A stretch of 64,000 nt of DNA, taken from assembly GCA_019241525.1 (NCBI GenBank), contig JAFAWY010000147.1:91884-155883 (forward strand), written 5' to 3'. The DNA is from Pseudonocardiales bacterium. Lineage in GTDB: Bacteria > Actinomycetota > Actinomycetes > Mycobacteriales > Pseudonocardiaceae. A program made the position numbers and the translations under genes. Under the pieces are notes generated by a model. That model was not told the origin of the DNA. It did no database searches and worked only from the letters and a program-made list of their open reading frames with translations. Below are positions 40,440-50,084 of this stretch, piece by piece; within the stretch, counting starts at the first letter, position 1; each line of letters opens with the position of its first letter.

Positions 40440-41300
40440 GTGGCCGATGCGCATGGTCAGCAGCCTGAGCAGCAGCAACCCGGACCGGGCAGCACCGCTG
40501 AGATGGAGCCCAAGCCGCAAGACGAGATGGCTGATTATGTCGGGCGCGACCTGCTGGCGGGTAAGCGAGCTCTGATCACTGGTGGTGATTCCGGAATAGG
40601 CCGCGCTGTTGCGGTGGCGTTCGCCAAGGAGGGCGCCGATGTTGCGATTGCTTACCTGTGTGAGCACGACGACGCCCGGCACACCGCCAGCTTGGTCACT
40701 GCCGCCGGGCGTCAGGCGGTGCTGCTGCCCGGTGAGCTTGCCGAAGAGCACCACGCCACGCAGATCGTCGAGCGAACCGTGGAGGAGCTGGGTGGGCTGG
40801 ACATCCTGGTCAACCACGTCGGAACGCAGACGCCGGCAAAGTCGCTAGAGGAGCTGAGCTCCGAGCAGTTCGACTACACCTTCAAGGTCAACGTATACAG
40901 TCACTTCTGGACGACGAAAGCCGCGTTGCGATATCTGCCTGACGGTGCAGCGATTATCAACACCGCGTCCATCAACGGCCTACGGGGTAATAAGACGCTG
41001 TTGGACTACTCCGCCACCAAGGGCGCCATCATCGCGTTTACCTACTCGTTGGCACAGAATCTGGTCGAACGACGGATCCGGGTCAACGCCGTAGCGCCGG
41101 GTCCGGTCTGGACGCCGCTCATTCCGGCCACCTTCCCTCCGGAGAAAGCCGGGTCGTTCGGCCAGCAGGTACCGATGGGCCGGGCTGCGCACCCTGATGA
41201 GATTGCCCCGAGTTATGTGTTCTTTGCTGCTGAGAGGCTGTCCAGCTACTACACCGGTGAGGTACTTGCCCCGATCGGCGGTGAGACCCTGCCCGGCTAG
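40440..41300 (+). CDS. SDR family oxidoreductase (general-stress-protein-39-like)
   Basis: 286 residues from GTG 40440, with GAGGAG seven bases upstream; the longer frame enters the repeat. An N-terminal extension leads to the cofactor motif ALITGGDSGIGRAVAVA, NHVGTQTPA in place of the usual N-N-A-G, Ser in NTASINGLRG, Tyr-x3-Lys in DYSATKGAI and a C-terminal GEVLAPIGGETLPG. It is the group annotated as general stress protein 39 or YghA-like; NAD(P)-dependent oxidation of an unknown alcohol. Confidence 0.85.
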   Translation: MADAHGQQPEQQQPGPGSTAEMEPKPQDEMADYVGRDLLAGKRALITGGDSGIGRAVAVAFAKEGADVAIAYLCEHDDARHTASLVTAAGRQAVLLPGELAEEHHATQIVERTVEELGGLDILVNHVGTQTPAKSLEELSSEQFDYTFKVNVYSHFWTTKAALRYLPDGAAIINTASINGLRGNKTLLDYSATKGAIIAFTYSLAQNLVERRIRVNAVAPGPVWTPLIPATFPPEKAGSFGQQVPMGRAAHPDEIAPSYVFFAAERLSSYYTGEVLAPIGGETLPG

Positions 41301-41338
41301 CAGATGAGTGACATCGACAATCCGGTATCGTCCACAAG

Positions 41339-42181
41339 GTGCGCATCTCCGGGGTAATTGAGACTGCGCGGGGTCTTGGCGCGCATGATCATATGTGCTG
41401 GGTTTATGAGAATCCCGATGACTTCCGCGTCCGAGTTCGGGAATTCCTGGCCGAAGGGCTCGCACAAGGTCAGCGGGTGTGTTACATCGCGCCTGGTGAT
41501 TTCCAGGCGATGGCGGACGATCTTTGTGGTCTCGATGGGTTCGCGGGGGCGTTGCAGCGGGGTGCGGCGCAGCTGATCCCCCTGGGTTCCACATATCCGG
41601 TAGGCACGGTGATCAAGCCGGACGTCCAGGTGAGCGCCTATGCCGCGGCGACACAGCAGGCATTGGCCGCAGGTTTCACCGGGTTGCGGGTCGCGGCAGA
41701 AGTGACATCGCTGGTGCGTACCGCGAGCCAGCTCGATGCCTTCACTCGTTACGAGCAGCTGGTTGACCGGTACATGACCAGCCGGCCGTTCTCTGCGATG
41801 TGTGCCTATGACCGTGGTCAGCTCGGAGAAGCGGCGACAGCGCAGCTGGCCTGCCTGCATCCGAGCACCAACAGCGTCACCCCCGGATTCCGGCTGCACG
41901 CCTCGATGAGTGCGGCTGCCTCGCTGGCCGGGGAGCTCGACTTGGGTAACGTGGCGCTGTTCGGCCTGGCCTTGCAACGCGCTGATCTACGGCCTACCGG
42001 CGGGGAGTTGGTGATCGACGCCGCTGAGGTCACCTTCATGGATCATCGCAACCTGATCATGCTGGCCGAGTATGGCCGGCGAAACCGGGTGACGGTGGTG
42101 CTGCGGATCTGCTGGCGGGGGGCGGCTCGGTTGGTGCAGTTACTCAACTTGGATGGGGTGCGAGTGGAGCCGTTGGCATGA
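41339..42181 (+). CDS. MEDS sensory domain fused to a STAS domain
   Basis: 280 residues from GTG 41339. Residues 1-170 form a MEDS (methanogen/methylotroph DcmR-type sensory) domain: GAHDHMCWVYENPDDFRVRV, FLAEGLAQGQRVCYIAPGD and the SAMCAYDRGQLG region. The C-terminal 90 residues (GELDLGNVALFGLALQRADL, GGELVIDAAEVTFMDHRNLI) are a STAS/anti-anti-sigma-like domain. It overlaps the next gene in ATGA. The pair resembles a partner-switching module that would sequester an anti-sigma-type kinase in response to a signal. The canonical phospho-Ser of STAS appears replaced (MDHRN), so control may differ. Confidence 0.75.
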   Translation: MRISGVIETARGLGAHDHMCWVYENPDDFRVRVREFLAEGLAQGQRVCYIAPGDFQAMADDLCGLDGFAGALQRGAAQLIPLGSTYPVGTVIKPDVQVSAYAAATQQALAAGFTGLRVAAEVTSLVRTASQLDAFTRYEQLVDRYMTSRPFSAMCAYDRGQLGEAATAQLACLHPSTNSVTPGFRLHASMSAAASLAGELDLGNVALFGLALQRADLRPTGGELVIDAAEVTFMDHRNLIMLAEYGRRNRVTVVLRICWRGAARLVQLLNLDGVRVEPLA

Positions 42182-43137
42182 CAACCGGCGCAGAGGCGCC
42201 TGCTTGCGGTCTGTACCACGAGGCCGCCGTTTATGACGGTGATGAGCAGTTTCTGGCGGTGGTGGTCCCGTTCCTGCAAGGCGGCCTCGACGCGGGCGAA
42301 CCGACCGTGGTCTCCCTCGACGACAAACGCACCGATTTGGTCCGGTCCACGATTCCAGGCAATGCGAATCTGTCGTTCGTGTCCGGGCAGTATGACCGGC
42401 CAGCTAATGTCCTCAGATCCGTGGACAACTTGCTGGCGGGGTTTCTGTCGCAGGGTGCGCGCCAGATCCGCATTCTTGGGGAGGTGCCGCATCCGGGGGT
42501 GGGCGTGCCGTGGGACTGGTGGGCCCGCTACGAAGCCACGGTCAACCATGCGTTCGCGGGGTTCCCGCTGTGGGCGTTGTGCCCCTACGACTGCCGTATC
42601 ACCTCCGCTGCGGTGCTGGGCGACGTCGCCCAGACGCATCCCTACCTGGCCACTCCCGATGGCCGTCATGTGATTAACGAACGTTACACCGACCCGGCGG
42701 TGTTCCTCGCTCAACCGCGATCAGCGCACGAGGATCCACTGGAAACATCCCCCCCGGCGATCCACCTGGTGGACCCGACAGCGTCTGCTGCCCGCCGTGC
42801 CGTGCTCGGCGCCGCCTCGATCACCCGGCTCACCGAGGCTGAGGTAGCCGATTTGGTCATCGCGGTGAGCGAGACCGTCACCAACGCCCAATGCCACGGT
42901 GACCCGCCCACCAAGCTGCGGGTGTGGTCAGCCCCGGACCGGATGGTGGTCACGGTCACCGACCAGGGCACCGGGCCTACCGACCCGTTCGCCGGATTGC
43001 TCCCCGCGGCTAAAGCGCCAGCAGGGGGCCTGGGCATGTGGATGGCCCACCAACTGTGCAACCTGGTCACCTTCGACCACCACGCCGACGGCTTCACCGT
43101 GCGTCTCATCGCCGGTGCTCCTCACCTGCCAGCCTGA
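42178..43137 (+). CDS. MEDS sensory domain fused to an anti-sigma-type HATPase (RsbA-like)
   Basis: 319 residues. N-terminal MEDS domain (YHEAAVYDGDEQFLAVVVPF, ALCPYDCRI) followed by a histidine-kinase-like ATPase of the RsbW/SpoIIAB class: VIAVSETVTNAQCHG (N box), VTDQGTGPTDPF (G1) and GGLGMWMAHQLCNLV (G2). No histidine phospho-acceptor domain is present. By family knowledge it would be a Ser kinase and/or anti-sigma factor; the coupled MEDS-STAS protein is its probable antagonist. No sigma factor gene is adjacent. Confidence 0.78.
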   Translation: MTTGAEAPACGLYHEAAVYDGDEQFLAVVVPFLQGGLDAGEPTVVSLDDKRTDLVRSTIPGNANLSFVSGQYDRPANVLRSVDNLLAGFLSQGARQIRILGEVPHPGVGVPWDWWARYEATVNHAFAGFPLWALCPYDCRITSAAVLGDVAQTHPYLATPDGRHVINERYTDPAVFLAQPRSAHEDPLETSPPAIHLVDPTASAARRAVLGAASITRLTEAEVADLVIAVSETVTNAQCHGDPPTKLRVWSAPDRMVVTVTDQGTGPTDPFAGLLPAAKAPAGGLGMWMAHQLCNLVTFDHHADGFTVRLIAGAPHLPA

Positions 43138-43374
43138 TCCCGCGCCGTAACCTGCACCGCTGCACGGTGGACGGTCAGGCGCCGCGACCGCCCAGCGGGT
43201 CAATCACTGACCGCTCGTCGCTCTTGCCGGCACACCTGGCGCATATCCCCCGCCGACACGTTTTCGGGGTTTGCCCCTGTCGTGGCCTGCCCGTTACTTT
43301 CCGCCCGTCGCAGATCACGGTCTGGCCGCGGGCAGGTGTCCGCACCAGGTCCCCGGTGTGAAAGGGATCAACAG

Positions 43375-44229
43375 TTGGCGCGTCACCGCTCCCCCCGCGG
43401 TCGTCAACATCCCCAGTTCGCCCCCCCGCTGCCCGCTACGCCCGGATCCCGCGGTGCGCACCGCATGCCCAGGCCAGGCCCGGCACTGCGTGGTCGGGCG
43501 GTGACCGCAGCTGTCGCCGCCGGCGCTCTGGCGGTGGCTGGTCATACGGTGCACACCACTACGTCTGCGGCGACCGAGCAGGTCGCGGATATCGCCCCGG
43601 CGGCACTGACGGCTCCATCACTGGAACCCGAAGTCATGCAGGTTGCCCCGGTCCGCGAAGCCGCACCCGAGCTTCCCGCCCTGCGCCGTGCCGTCGAGCG
43701 CGCCGACGCCGCCTCCCGGGCGGCGGCCTACCAGGCGGCGGTGCAAAACCGTCTCGGGCAGCCTTACCAGGCCGGCAACAACCACAGCTTGGACGGCTGG
43801 ATCGCCAAGGCCCTCGGGCTGATGGGTCTGCCCCAGGCCTTGGCCGAGGGCGTCAAGTCGATCATCATGCACGAATCCGGGGGTAACCCCAACGCGATCA
43901 ACAATTGGGATAGCAACGCTGCAGCAGGTATTCCGTCTCAGGGCCTCATGCAGACCATTCCCAGCACCTTCAGGGCGTGCGTGCTACCCAGCCTGGCCGA
44001 CCGGCCGATCACCGATCCGGTGGCCAACATCACCGCCGGAGTCCGCAGCATGATCGCTCATCACGGGCTCGGCACGGTGATGGCCGGCGGGCGGCGCGAT
44101 GCGCGCGGTAACTACATCGGCTACGGCGGGGCCGGCTGCGGGACCTATAACGGCAATCTCAACGAGGAAGCGCCCCAACTGCGCAAGCTCTGGAAGGACG
44201 AGCCACTGCCCGGGCTGCCCGGACAGTAG
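43375..44229 (+). CDS. Exported lytic transglycosylase-like (SLT-domain) protein
   Basis: 284 residues if TTG 43375 is the start, chosen because AAAGGGA lies seven bases upstream and the product starts with a basic, signal-like stretch; the frame reaches 43282. A hydrophobic segment AVTAAVAAGALAVAGHTVHT acts as signal or anchor; a linker precedes the catalytic region with the Glu in IIMHESGGNPNAIN and GIPSQGLMQTIPSTF, ending in AGVRSMIAHHGLGTVM and YIGYGGAGCG. It should cleave peptidoglycan. The 237-bp upstream gap contains a GC-rich hairpin near 43253-43284 but no riboswitch I could recognise. Confidence 0.8.
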   Translation: MARHRSPRGRQHPQFAPPLPATPGSRGAHRMPRPGPALRGRAVTAAVAAGALAVAGHTVHTTTSAATEQVADIAPAALTAPSLEPEVMQVAPVREAAPELPALRRAVERADAASRAAAYQAAVQNRLGQPYQAGNNHSLDGWIAKALGLMGLPQALAEGVKSIIMHESGGNPNAINNWDSNAAAGIPSQGLMQTIPSTFRACVLPSLADRPITDPVANITAGVRSMIAHHGLGTVMAGGRRDARGNYIGYGGAGCGTYNGNLNEEAPQLRKLWKDEPLPGLPGQ

Positions 44230-44336
44230 ATTTGATCGCCGGCTCCGCTGGCCGGATTCCATTGTTGCTCTGCCTGGGAACGTCAGCGGCGTAATGGTTG
44301 TTACTGGCTACTGCGGCCAACGACGGGAGGAGTGCC

Positions 44337-45065
44337 GTGGCAGCAGAGCAGGACCAGCCGGTGCAGCGGGTGCTGGCCATCGCCGCACATCCAGACGACC
44401 TGGATTTCGGATGCGCCGGCACGATCGCATCGTGGACCGACGCAGGTCTCGATGTGTCGTACTGCATCGTGACCAACGGCGATGCCGGTGGCTTCGACCC
44501 GACGGTGCCCCGCTCGGCAATCGCCGGTATCCGCCAGGACGAGCAGCGCAAGGCAGCGGCCATTCTGGGTGTCACGGACGTCGAGTTCCTCGGCTACCCC
44601 GATGGCCGGCTGGCCGTGAGTTTCGACCTCCGCCGCGATATCACCCGCGTCATCCGCCGAATCCGCCCGGACCGGGTAGTGGTCCCGTCCCCGCAACGTG
44701 ATCTGCGCAACGTCTACGGCAGCCACCCAGACCACCTCGCGGCCGGGGAGGCCGCCCTGTGCGCGATCTATCCGGACGCCCGCAATCCGTTTGCGCACCC
44801 AGAGCTGCTTGAAAGGGAGGGACTCGTCGCGCATACGGTGGGTGAGGTCTGGGTGTTTACCGGCAATGAGAAGGCCGATCACTATGTCGACATCACCGAC
44901 AGATTCGACCGCAAGATTGCGGCCTTGCGCGCACACACCAGCCAGACCGCACATATGACGACGCTGGAAGAGCGGATGCGGGCCTGGGGTTCGTTACAAG
45001 CTCACGCGGCCGGTTTCCCGGAAGGTCGGCTGGCCGAGGGTTACCTGCGGGTCGACACCCGCTGA
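44337..45065 (+). CDS. PIG-L family N-acetylglucosamine-type deacetylase
   Basis: 242 residues from GTG 44337, with GGGAGGAG upstream. Zn-binding AHPDDLDFGCAG and the second metal/catalytic motif GSHPDHLAAGEA define the LmbE/PIG-L fold; FLGYPDGRL is the typical intermediate motif. Related enzymes act in mycothiol synthesis and turnover (MshB, Mca) and in antibiotic pathways; this one is closer to the general PIG-L deacetylases and its substrate is unknown. Convergent with the alpha/beta hydrolase gene, 25 bp away. Confidence 0.85.
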   Translation: MAAEQDQPVQRVLAIAAHPDDLDFGCAGTIASWTDAGLDVSYCIVTNGDAGGFDPTVPRSAIAGIRQDEQRKAAAILGVTDVEFLGYPDGRLAVSFDLRRDITRVIRRIRPDRVVVPSPQRDLRNVYGSHPDHLAAGEAALCAIYPDARNPFAHPELLEREGLVAHTVGEVWVFTGNEKADHYVDITDRFDRKIAALRAHTSQTAHMTTLEERMRAWGSLQAHAAGFPEGRLAEGYLRVDTR

Positions 45066-45090
45066 TCGGCCGGTGGCGCCATAGCCTGGG

Positions 45091-45894
45091 TCACCCGGCG
45101 GATCGCTCTTCGCTGCCAGTCAGCAAGACATGGGCTATCAGCTCGGGATTGTCGTTCATTGGTACGTGCCCGCAACCGGGTAGCCGCAGCAGCCGGGCGC
45201 GCGGGATCAGCCGGGTGATCGAGTCCGCTCGGGGTCGGCGGAAGAGTCGATCCCGGGACCCCCAAGCGATCGTCACCGGCACGTCGTGCACCTGGCTGGC
45301 GAAGACGATCCGGTCACCCGCGGCCAAGGTCGGGCTAAATCCCGCCGAGCTGATCATCGCCTGCATATCCGCGAGCAACACTTCGGGTTCAAGCAAGTCG
45401 GGACGGCCGAACAGGATGCCGCACATCAGCATCCGCCCGGCAGCGGTCCGGGACAGCCGCTTCGCCAGCCTCGGTGGCATCCACCGCGCGGTGCGGTGCA
45501 CCTGGCGTATCAGGGCTAGGGAGATCCGCCGTCCCAGTGGGGTCCATAGGCCTGCCGGGGACAGCGCAGTTGCGCTGCTGACCATCCCGTGTTGGGCCAG
45601 CACCAGCGAGATCAATCCACCCATCGAGTTGCCCGCCACGTGCGGCCGGTCCAGCCCCAGATCGGCGAAGAAGTCCTTCAGCACAATCACCGCGGTGTCC
45701 AGCTCGTAGGCCAGGTGATCCGGCAGCGGGGGCGACTCGCCGAATCCCGGAAGGTCCACCGTGATCACCTCACGGTGTGGGGCTAACCGCTGGATGACCG
45801 GAAGCCAGCCCTGCCGCCGGTGTCCGGCCCCGTGCAGCAAGACCAGCGGTGGCCCGGTACCGCATCGGTCGTATGCCAGCTGCACATCAAACAC
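45091..45894 (-). CDS. Alpha/beta hydrolase
   Basis: 267 residues. Oxyanion LLHGAGHRRQGW, nucleophile Ser in GNSMGGLISL, Asp in WGSRDRLF and His in GCGHVPMNDNPEL form a complete catalytic set. The helical lid around residues 120-190 is basic. The overall form is that of small esterase/C-C-hydrolase-like enzymes with no identifiable pathway neighbours. Leftward single gene, convergent with PIG-L and divergent from hrpA. Confidence 0.82.
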   Translation of the reverse strand: MFDVQLAYDRCGTGPPLVLLHGAGHRRQGWLPVIQRLAPHREVITVDLPGFGESPPLPDHLAYELDTAVIVLKDFFADLGLDRPHVAGNSMGGLISLVLAQHGMVSSATALSPAGLWTPLGRRISLALIRQVHRTARWMPPRLAKRLSRTAAGRMLMCGILFGRPDLLEPEVLLADMQAMISSAGFSPTLAAGDRIVFASQVHDVPVTIAWGSRDRLFRRPRADSITRLIPRARLLRLPGCGHVPMNDNPELIAHVLLTGSEERSAG

Positions 45895-45981
45895 TGTATC
45901 GATTGTGACTCGCCGGTAACTAGTGCTCTAGGGTGGGTGATTGGGTGGGCTGGCTGGTCGCGGTGCGCAGTCGGGTCCTAA

Positions 45982-48900
45982 GTGAAGATCATTTCCGGGA
46001 CCATTCCAGGCCGTTCCCGCGTGACAAGGAGATTGCCGTTCGTGGCCGCATCGCTGACCGAGGCGCAGCTCGCGCGCCGGCAGGCCACCGTACCGAGGAT
46101 CCACTATCCGCAGGCGTTACCGATCAGCCGGCACACCCGCGAGATCGCCGAGGCTATCCGGGATGACCAGGTCGTGGTCGTCGCCGGGGAGACCGGATCC
46201 GGTAAGACCACCCAGCTTCCGAAGATTTGCTTAGAGCTGGGTCGCGGCGTGCGAGGCACCATCGGGCACACCCAGCCGCGCCGGCTCGCGGCCCGCACAG
46301 TGGCCGAGCGCATCGCCGACGAGCTTGGCGTCCCGGTCGGCGGTGTGGTCGGCTGGAAGGTCCGGTTCACCGATCGTGCGTCGGAGGACAGCCTGGTCAA
46401 GCTGATGACCGACGGCATCCTGCTGGCCGAGATACAGTCCGACCCGGACTTGCACCAGTACGACACACTGATCATCGACGAGGCTCACGAACGCTCGTTG
46501 AACATCGATTTCGTGCTGGGCTATCTCAAGCAACTGCTGCCCCGCCGGCCGGACCTCAAAGTGATCATCACGTCGGCGACGATCGATCCCGAGAGGTTCT
46601 CCCGGCACTTCGACGGTGCCCCGGTGATCGAAGTATCCGGCCGCAGCTACCCGGTGGAGATCCGGTACCGGCCATACGGTGTGGACAGCGCCGATGACCG
46701 CGATCAAATCCAGGCGATCTGTGACGCGGTGGCCGAACTACGCGGCGCCGGACCCGGCGACATCCTGGTGTTCCTGTCCGGTGAGCGCGAGATCCGCGAC
46801 ACCCGTGATGCCTTGGACGCGCTGAGGCTCACCGACACCGAGATCTTGCCGCTGTACGCGCGGCTGTCGGCTGCCGAGCAGCACCGGGTTTTCGAGCCGC
46901 CAGGCACCAGCCAACGACACACCGGGCACCGCGGCGCGACACGCCGGATCGTGCTGGCGACGAACGTTGCGGAGACGTCATTGACGGTGCCGGGTATCCG
47001 GTACGTGATCGATCCCGGTACCGCCCGGATTTCCCGCTACAGCCGCCGGCTCAAGGTGCAGCGGTTGCCGATTGAACCCATCTCGCAAGCGTCGGCGATC
47101 CAGCGCGCCGGGCGCTGCGGCCGCACCGCCGACGGCATCTGCATCCGGCTGTACTCCGAGGAGGACTTCCAGTCCCGCCCGGAGTTCACCGACCCGGAGA
47201 TCGTGCGCACCCACCTGGCGTCGGTGATCCTGCAGATGGCTGCTCTGGACCTGGGTGAGGTGTCGGCGTTCCCGTTCATCGACCCGCCGGATCACCGGCA
47301 GATCGCCGACGGTGTTGCGCTGCTGCGCGAGTTGGGTGCTCTTGAAGACCGGCCAACTCCGCGGCTCACCCGAATCGGGCGCACGCTCGCACAGCTGCCG
47401 CTGGATCCCCGGTTGGCGCGGATGGTGGTGGCTGCTGCGCACAACGGGTGTCTGGACGACGTGCTGGTAATCGTGGCGGCGTTGTCGATCCAGGATGCAC
47501 GGGAACGCCCCACCGACGCCCAGGCGGCCGCCGACGCCCAGCACGCCCGGTTCGCCGATAAGAGTTCTGACTTTGTCAGCTTTCTCAACCTGTGGCGCTA
47601 CCTTGAGTCACAGCAGCGGGTGTTGTCGTCCACCCAGTTGCGCAAGCTGTGTAAGGCGGAATATCTGCACTACCTGCGGGTACGGGAGTGGCAGGATCTC
47701 CATGGGCAGCTGCGCCGGATCACCCGCAGCCTCAAGATGACGGCGAGAGAGTCGGCGCCACGGCCGGCGCCGGCCGACGCCCACGACGCGCAGCAGGTGC
47801 ACCTCTCGCTGCTGACCGGGCTGCTGTCGCACGTCGGACTGTTCGATGCCGAAACCCGCGATTATCTGGGCGCTCGTGGCGCCCGGTTCGCGGTGTTTCC
47901 CGGGTCGGCGCTGTTTCGCAAGCCGCCGCGCTGGGTGATGGCCGCGGAGCTGGTGGAAACCTCCCGGCTGTGGGGCCGGATCGTCGCGCGCATCGAACCG
48001 CAGTGGCTCGAACCGATAGCTGGTCACCTGGTCAAGCGCAGCTATAGCGAGCCGCACTGGGATCGGGATCGCGGTGCAGTGGTGGCCTACGAAAAGGTCA
48101 CGCTCTACGGCATCCCGATCGTGACCGCACGTAAGGTCAACTACGCCCGGGTCGATCCACGGCTGGCCCGCGAGCTGTTCCTGCGGCACGCGCTGGTCGA
48201 GGGTGACTGGGATACCCGGCACGCCTTCTTCCAGGCCAACCGGGCACTGCTCAAGGACATCGACGAGCTGGAAACGCGCGCCCGCCGCCGCGACATTGCC
48301 GTCGACGACGACACCCTGGTCGACTTTTACGACCAGCGCATCCCGGCCGAGGTTGTTTCGGCGCGGCACTTCGACAGCTGGTGGCGCAAGGCCCGCAAGA
48401 CGCGGCCGCACCTGCTGGACTTCGACCCTGCGATGCTCGTCGCCGGCCCGAGCATCAGCGAGCGCGATTACCCCGACTCCTGGCCATCGCTCCACCCAGG
48501 AACCTCATTAATACTGTCCTACCGCTTTGAACCGGGCTCCGATGCCGACGGGGTCACCGTGCAGGTGCCCCTGCAGCTGCTCAACCAGATCGATCCGGCG
48601 CCGTTCACCTGGCAGGTGCCTGGCCTGCGGCTGGAGCTGGTCACCGCGCTGCTCAAGTCGTTACCCAAGCCGCTGCGCCGCCAGCTGGTTCCGGTGCCCG
48701 ACTACGCCAAAGCCCTGCTGACCCGGATGACGCCCTACCAGCAGCCACTCCTGGATGCCCTGGAGCGCGAGCTGTCCGAGGCCGGCGTACCGGTGCGCCG
48801 GTCGGACTGGCGGCTCGACCAGGTACCGGCGCACCTGATGGTCACCTTCCAGGTGCGCGACGGCGAGGCCGTCCTCGCCGAGGGAAAGGACCTGGCGGCA

Positions 48901-49839
48901 CTGACCCGCCGGCTGCAACCGCAGCTGCGAGCCACGCTGTCGGATGCCGGCGCCGGTCTCGAACGGCGGGGGTTGCGCAGCTGGGATGTCGGCACAGTGC
49001 CGCGGATCTACCAGTCCGAGCAGGCCGATCACCTGGTCACGACCTACCCGGCGCTGGTGGACGAGGGTGACAGCGTTGCCCTTACCTTGCTGCCCACCGA
49101 GGCGCAGCAACGCCACGCCATGTCGGCGGGTACCCGCCGGCTGCTGCTGCTCGCGATGCCCGGGCTGATCAAGTCGGTGCAGCGCGGCCTCGACCGGCAT
49201 ACCAGGCTCGAGCTGGCGCGCAACCCAGACGGTGACATCGAGGCCCTGCTCACCGACTGCGTCAGCTGCGCCGCCGATGCGCTGATCGCCGCCTGCGGCG
49301 GCCCGCCCTACGATGAGACCGGCTTTGCCGCATTGCGCGATCGTGGCCGCGTTGAGCTGGCCACCACGGTGCAGACCGTGATCGACCATGTCCGGCGCAT
49401 TGTGAGTAGCGCGCGCACCGTCGAAGCGCGGCTGGCTGAACTCACCGCGCCTGCGCTGGGGCCTGCAGTTGCCGACGTCCGAGCGCAGCTGGCGGGCTTG
49501 CTCGGGCCTGGCTTCGTCACCTCGACCGGCGCGCAGCGGCTGCCTGACCTGGCGCGTTACCTGCAGGCCATCGTGCGGCGGTTGGACAAGCTGCCCCGCG
49601 ACCCCGACCGCGACGCCGGCTGGATGCACCGCATCGCCGCCGTCACCGAGGCTTACCAGCACCTCCGCGACGACCTCGGTGACGTGCCGCAGGTTGGGCA
49701 GATCCGCTGGATGATCGAAGAACTGCGGGTCAGCTACTTCGCCCAGGAACTGCGCACGGCTTATCCCATCTCCGACAAGCGCATCTACCGGGCCATCCAG
49801 GCAACCGACAAGCAGCCGAGCCGGCCATCAGCTAGATGA
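45982..49839 (+). CDS. hrpA: ATP-dependent RNA helicase HrpA
   Basis: 1285 residues. DEAH-box helicase with GETGSGKTTQLP, GHTQPRRLAARTVAERIA, TDGILLAEI, IIDEAHERSLNIDF, TSATIDPERFS, and helicase C motifs ATNVAETSLTVPGI and QRAGRCGR, then the HA2/OB-fold region and the long HrpA-specific C-terminal domain (about residues 700-1270). Involved in mRNA processing or ribosome rescue. GTG 45982 is the start listed; GTG 46042, ten bases after AAGGAG, is an alternative that removes 20 residues. Confidence 0.92.
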   Translation: MKIISGTIPGRSRVTRRLPFVAASLTEAQLARRQATVPRIHYPQALPISRHTREIAEAIRDDQVVVVAGETGSGKTTQLPKICLELGRGVRGTIGHTQPRRLAARTVAERIADELGVPVGGVVGWKVRFTDRASEDSLVKLMTDGILLAEIQSDPDLHQYDTLIIDEAHERSLNIDFVLGYLKQLLPRRPDLKVIITSATIDPERFSRHFDGAPVIEVSGRSYPVEIRYRPYGVDSADDRDQIQAICDAVAELRGAGPGDILVFLSGEREIRDTRDALDALRLTDTEILPLYARLSAAEQHRVFEPPGTSQRHTGHRGATRRIVLATNVAETSLTVPGIRYVIDPGTARISRYSRRLKVQRLPIEPISQASAIQRAGRCGRTADGICIRLYSEEDFQSRPEFTDPEIVRTHLASVILQMAALDLGEVSAFPFIDPPDHRQIADGVALLRELGALEDRPTPRLTRIGRTLAQLPLDPRLARMVVAAAHNGCLDDVLVIVAALSIQDARERPTDAQAAADAQHARFADKSSDFVSFLNLWRYLESQQRVLSSTQLRKLCKAEYLHYLRVREWQDLHGQLRRITRSLKMTARESAPRPAPADAHDAQQVHLSLLTGLLSHVGLFDAETRDYLGARGARFAVFPGSALFRKPPRWVMAAELVETSRLWGRIVARIEPQWLEPIAGHLVKRSYSEPHWDRDRGAVVAYEKVTLYGIPIVTARKVNYARVDPRLARELFLRHALVEGDWDTRHAFFQANRALLKDIDELETRARRRDIAVDDDTLVDFYDQRIPAEVVSARHFDSWWRKARKTRPHLLDFDPAMLVAGPSISERDYPDSWPSLHPGTSLILSYRFEPGSDADGVTVQVPLQLLNQIDPAPFTWQVPGLRLELVTALLKSLPKPLRRQLVPVPDYAKALLTRMTPYQQPLLDALERELSEAGVPVRRSDWRLDQVPAHLMVTFQVRDGEAVLAEGKDLAALTRRLQPQLRATLSDAGAGLERRGLRSWDVGTVPRIYQSEQADHLVTTYPALVDEGDSVALTLLPTEAQQRHAMSAGTRRLLLLAMPGLIKSVQRGLDRHTRLELARNPDGDIEALLTDCVSCAADALIAACGGPPYDETGFAALRDRGRVELATTVQTVIDHVRRIVSSARTVEARLAELTAPALGPAVADVRAQLAGLLGPGFVTSTGAQRLPDLARYLQAIVRRLDKLPRDPDRDAGWMHRIAAVTEAYQHLRDDLGDVPQVGQIRWMIEELRVSYFAQELRTAYPISDKRIYRAIQATDKQPSRPSAR

Positions 49840-49841
49840 CC

Positions 49842-50011
49842 ATGTGCCTGGTACGACCCGGCAGGGGACCGGCAGATCCCGCGGATGCACATGTCGTGGC
49901 GATCTGCGCCCGCCGAGGGGCGGCCTGGTAATCACCTCGAATCGGGACGACATTGCGCGGCTGGCGGCTGCCGTTCCGGCGGCAAGAATGGTCACCCGAC
50001 CGGCCCGCTGA
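49842..50011 (+). pseudogene. Frameshifted PIN-domain (VapC-like toxin) C-terminal remnant
   Basis: From ATG 49842 the frame gives GPADPADAHVVAICARRG, then stops after GAAW; two bases later a second frame continues GLVITSNRDDIARLAAAV and PAARMVTRPAR to TGA 50009-50011. Joined, this reads as the end of a PIN domain, with the Asp of DAHVVA and the TSNRDDI acidic cluster that completes the nuclease site. The N-terminal half is missing and the frame is broken by about two bases. No antitoxin gene is seen between hrpA and the response regulator. Confidence 0.5.
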
Positions 50012-50084
50012 ATCGCTCGGAGCTTTGGCAGGCGAGATCGTCCCAGGAACAGCCCCGGGCGGGTAGCCGCTACGGCATTGAGCC

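Noticed and set aside
43138..43374. c-di-AMP (ydaO) riboswitch before the transglycosylase gene
   Set aside because: Such riboswitches are common before actinobacterial cell-wall hydrolases, but the conserved core was not found here.
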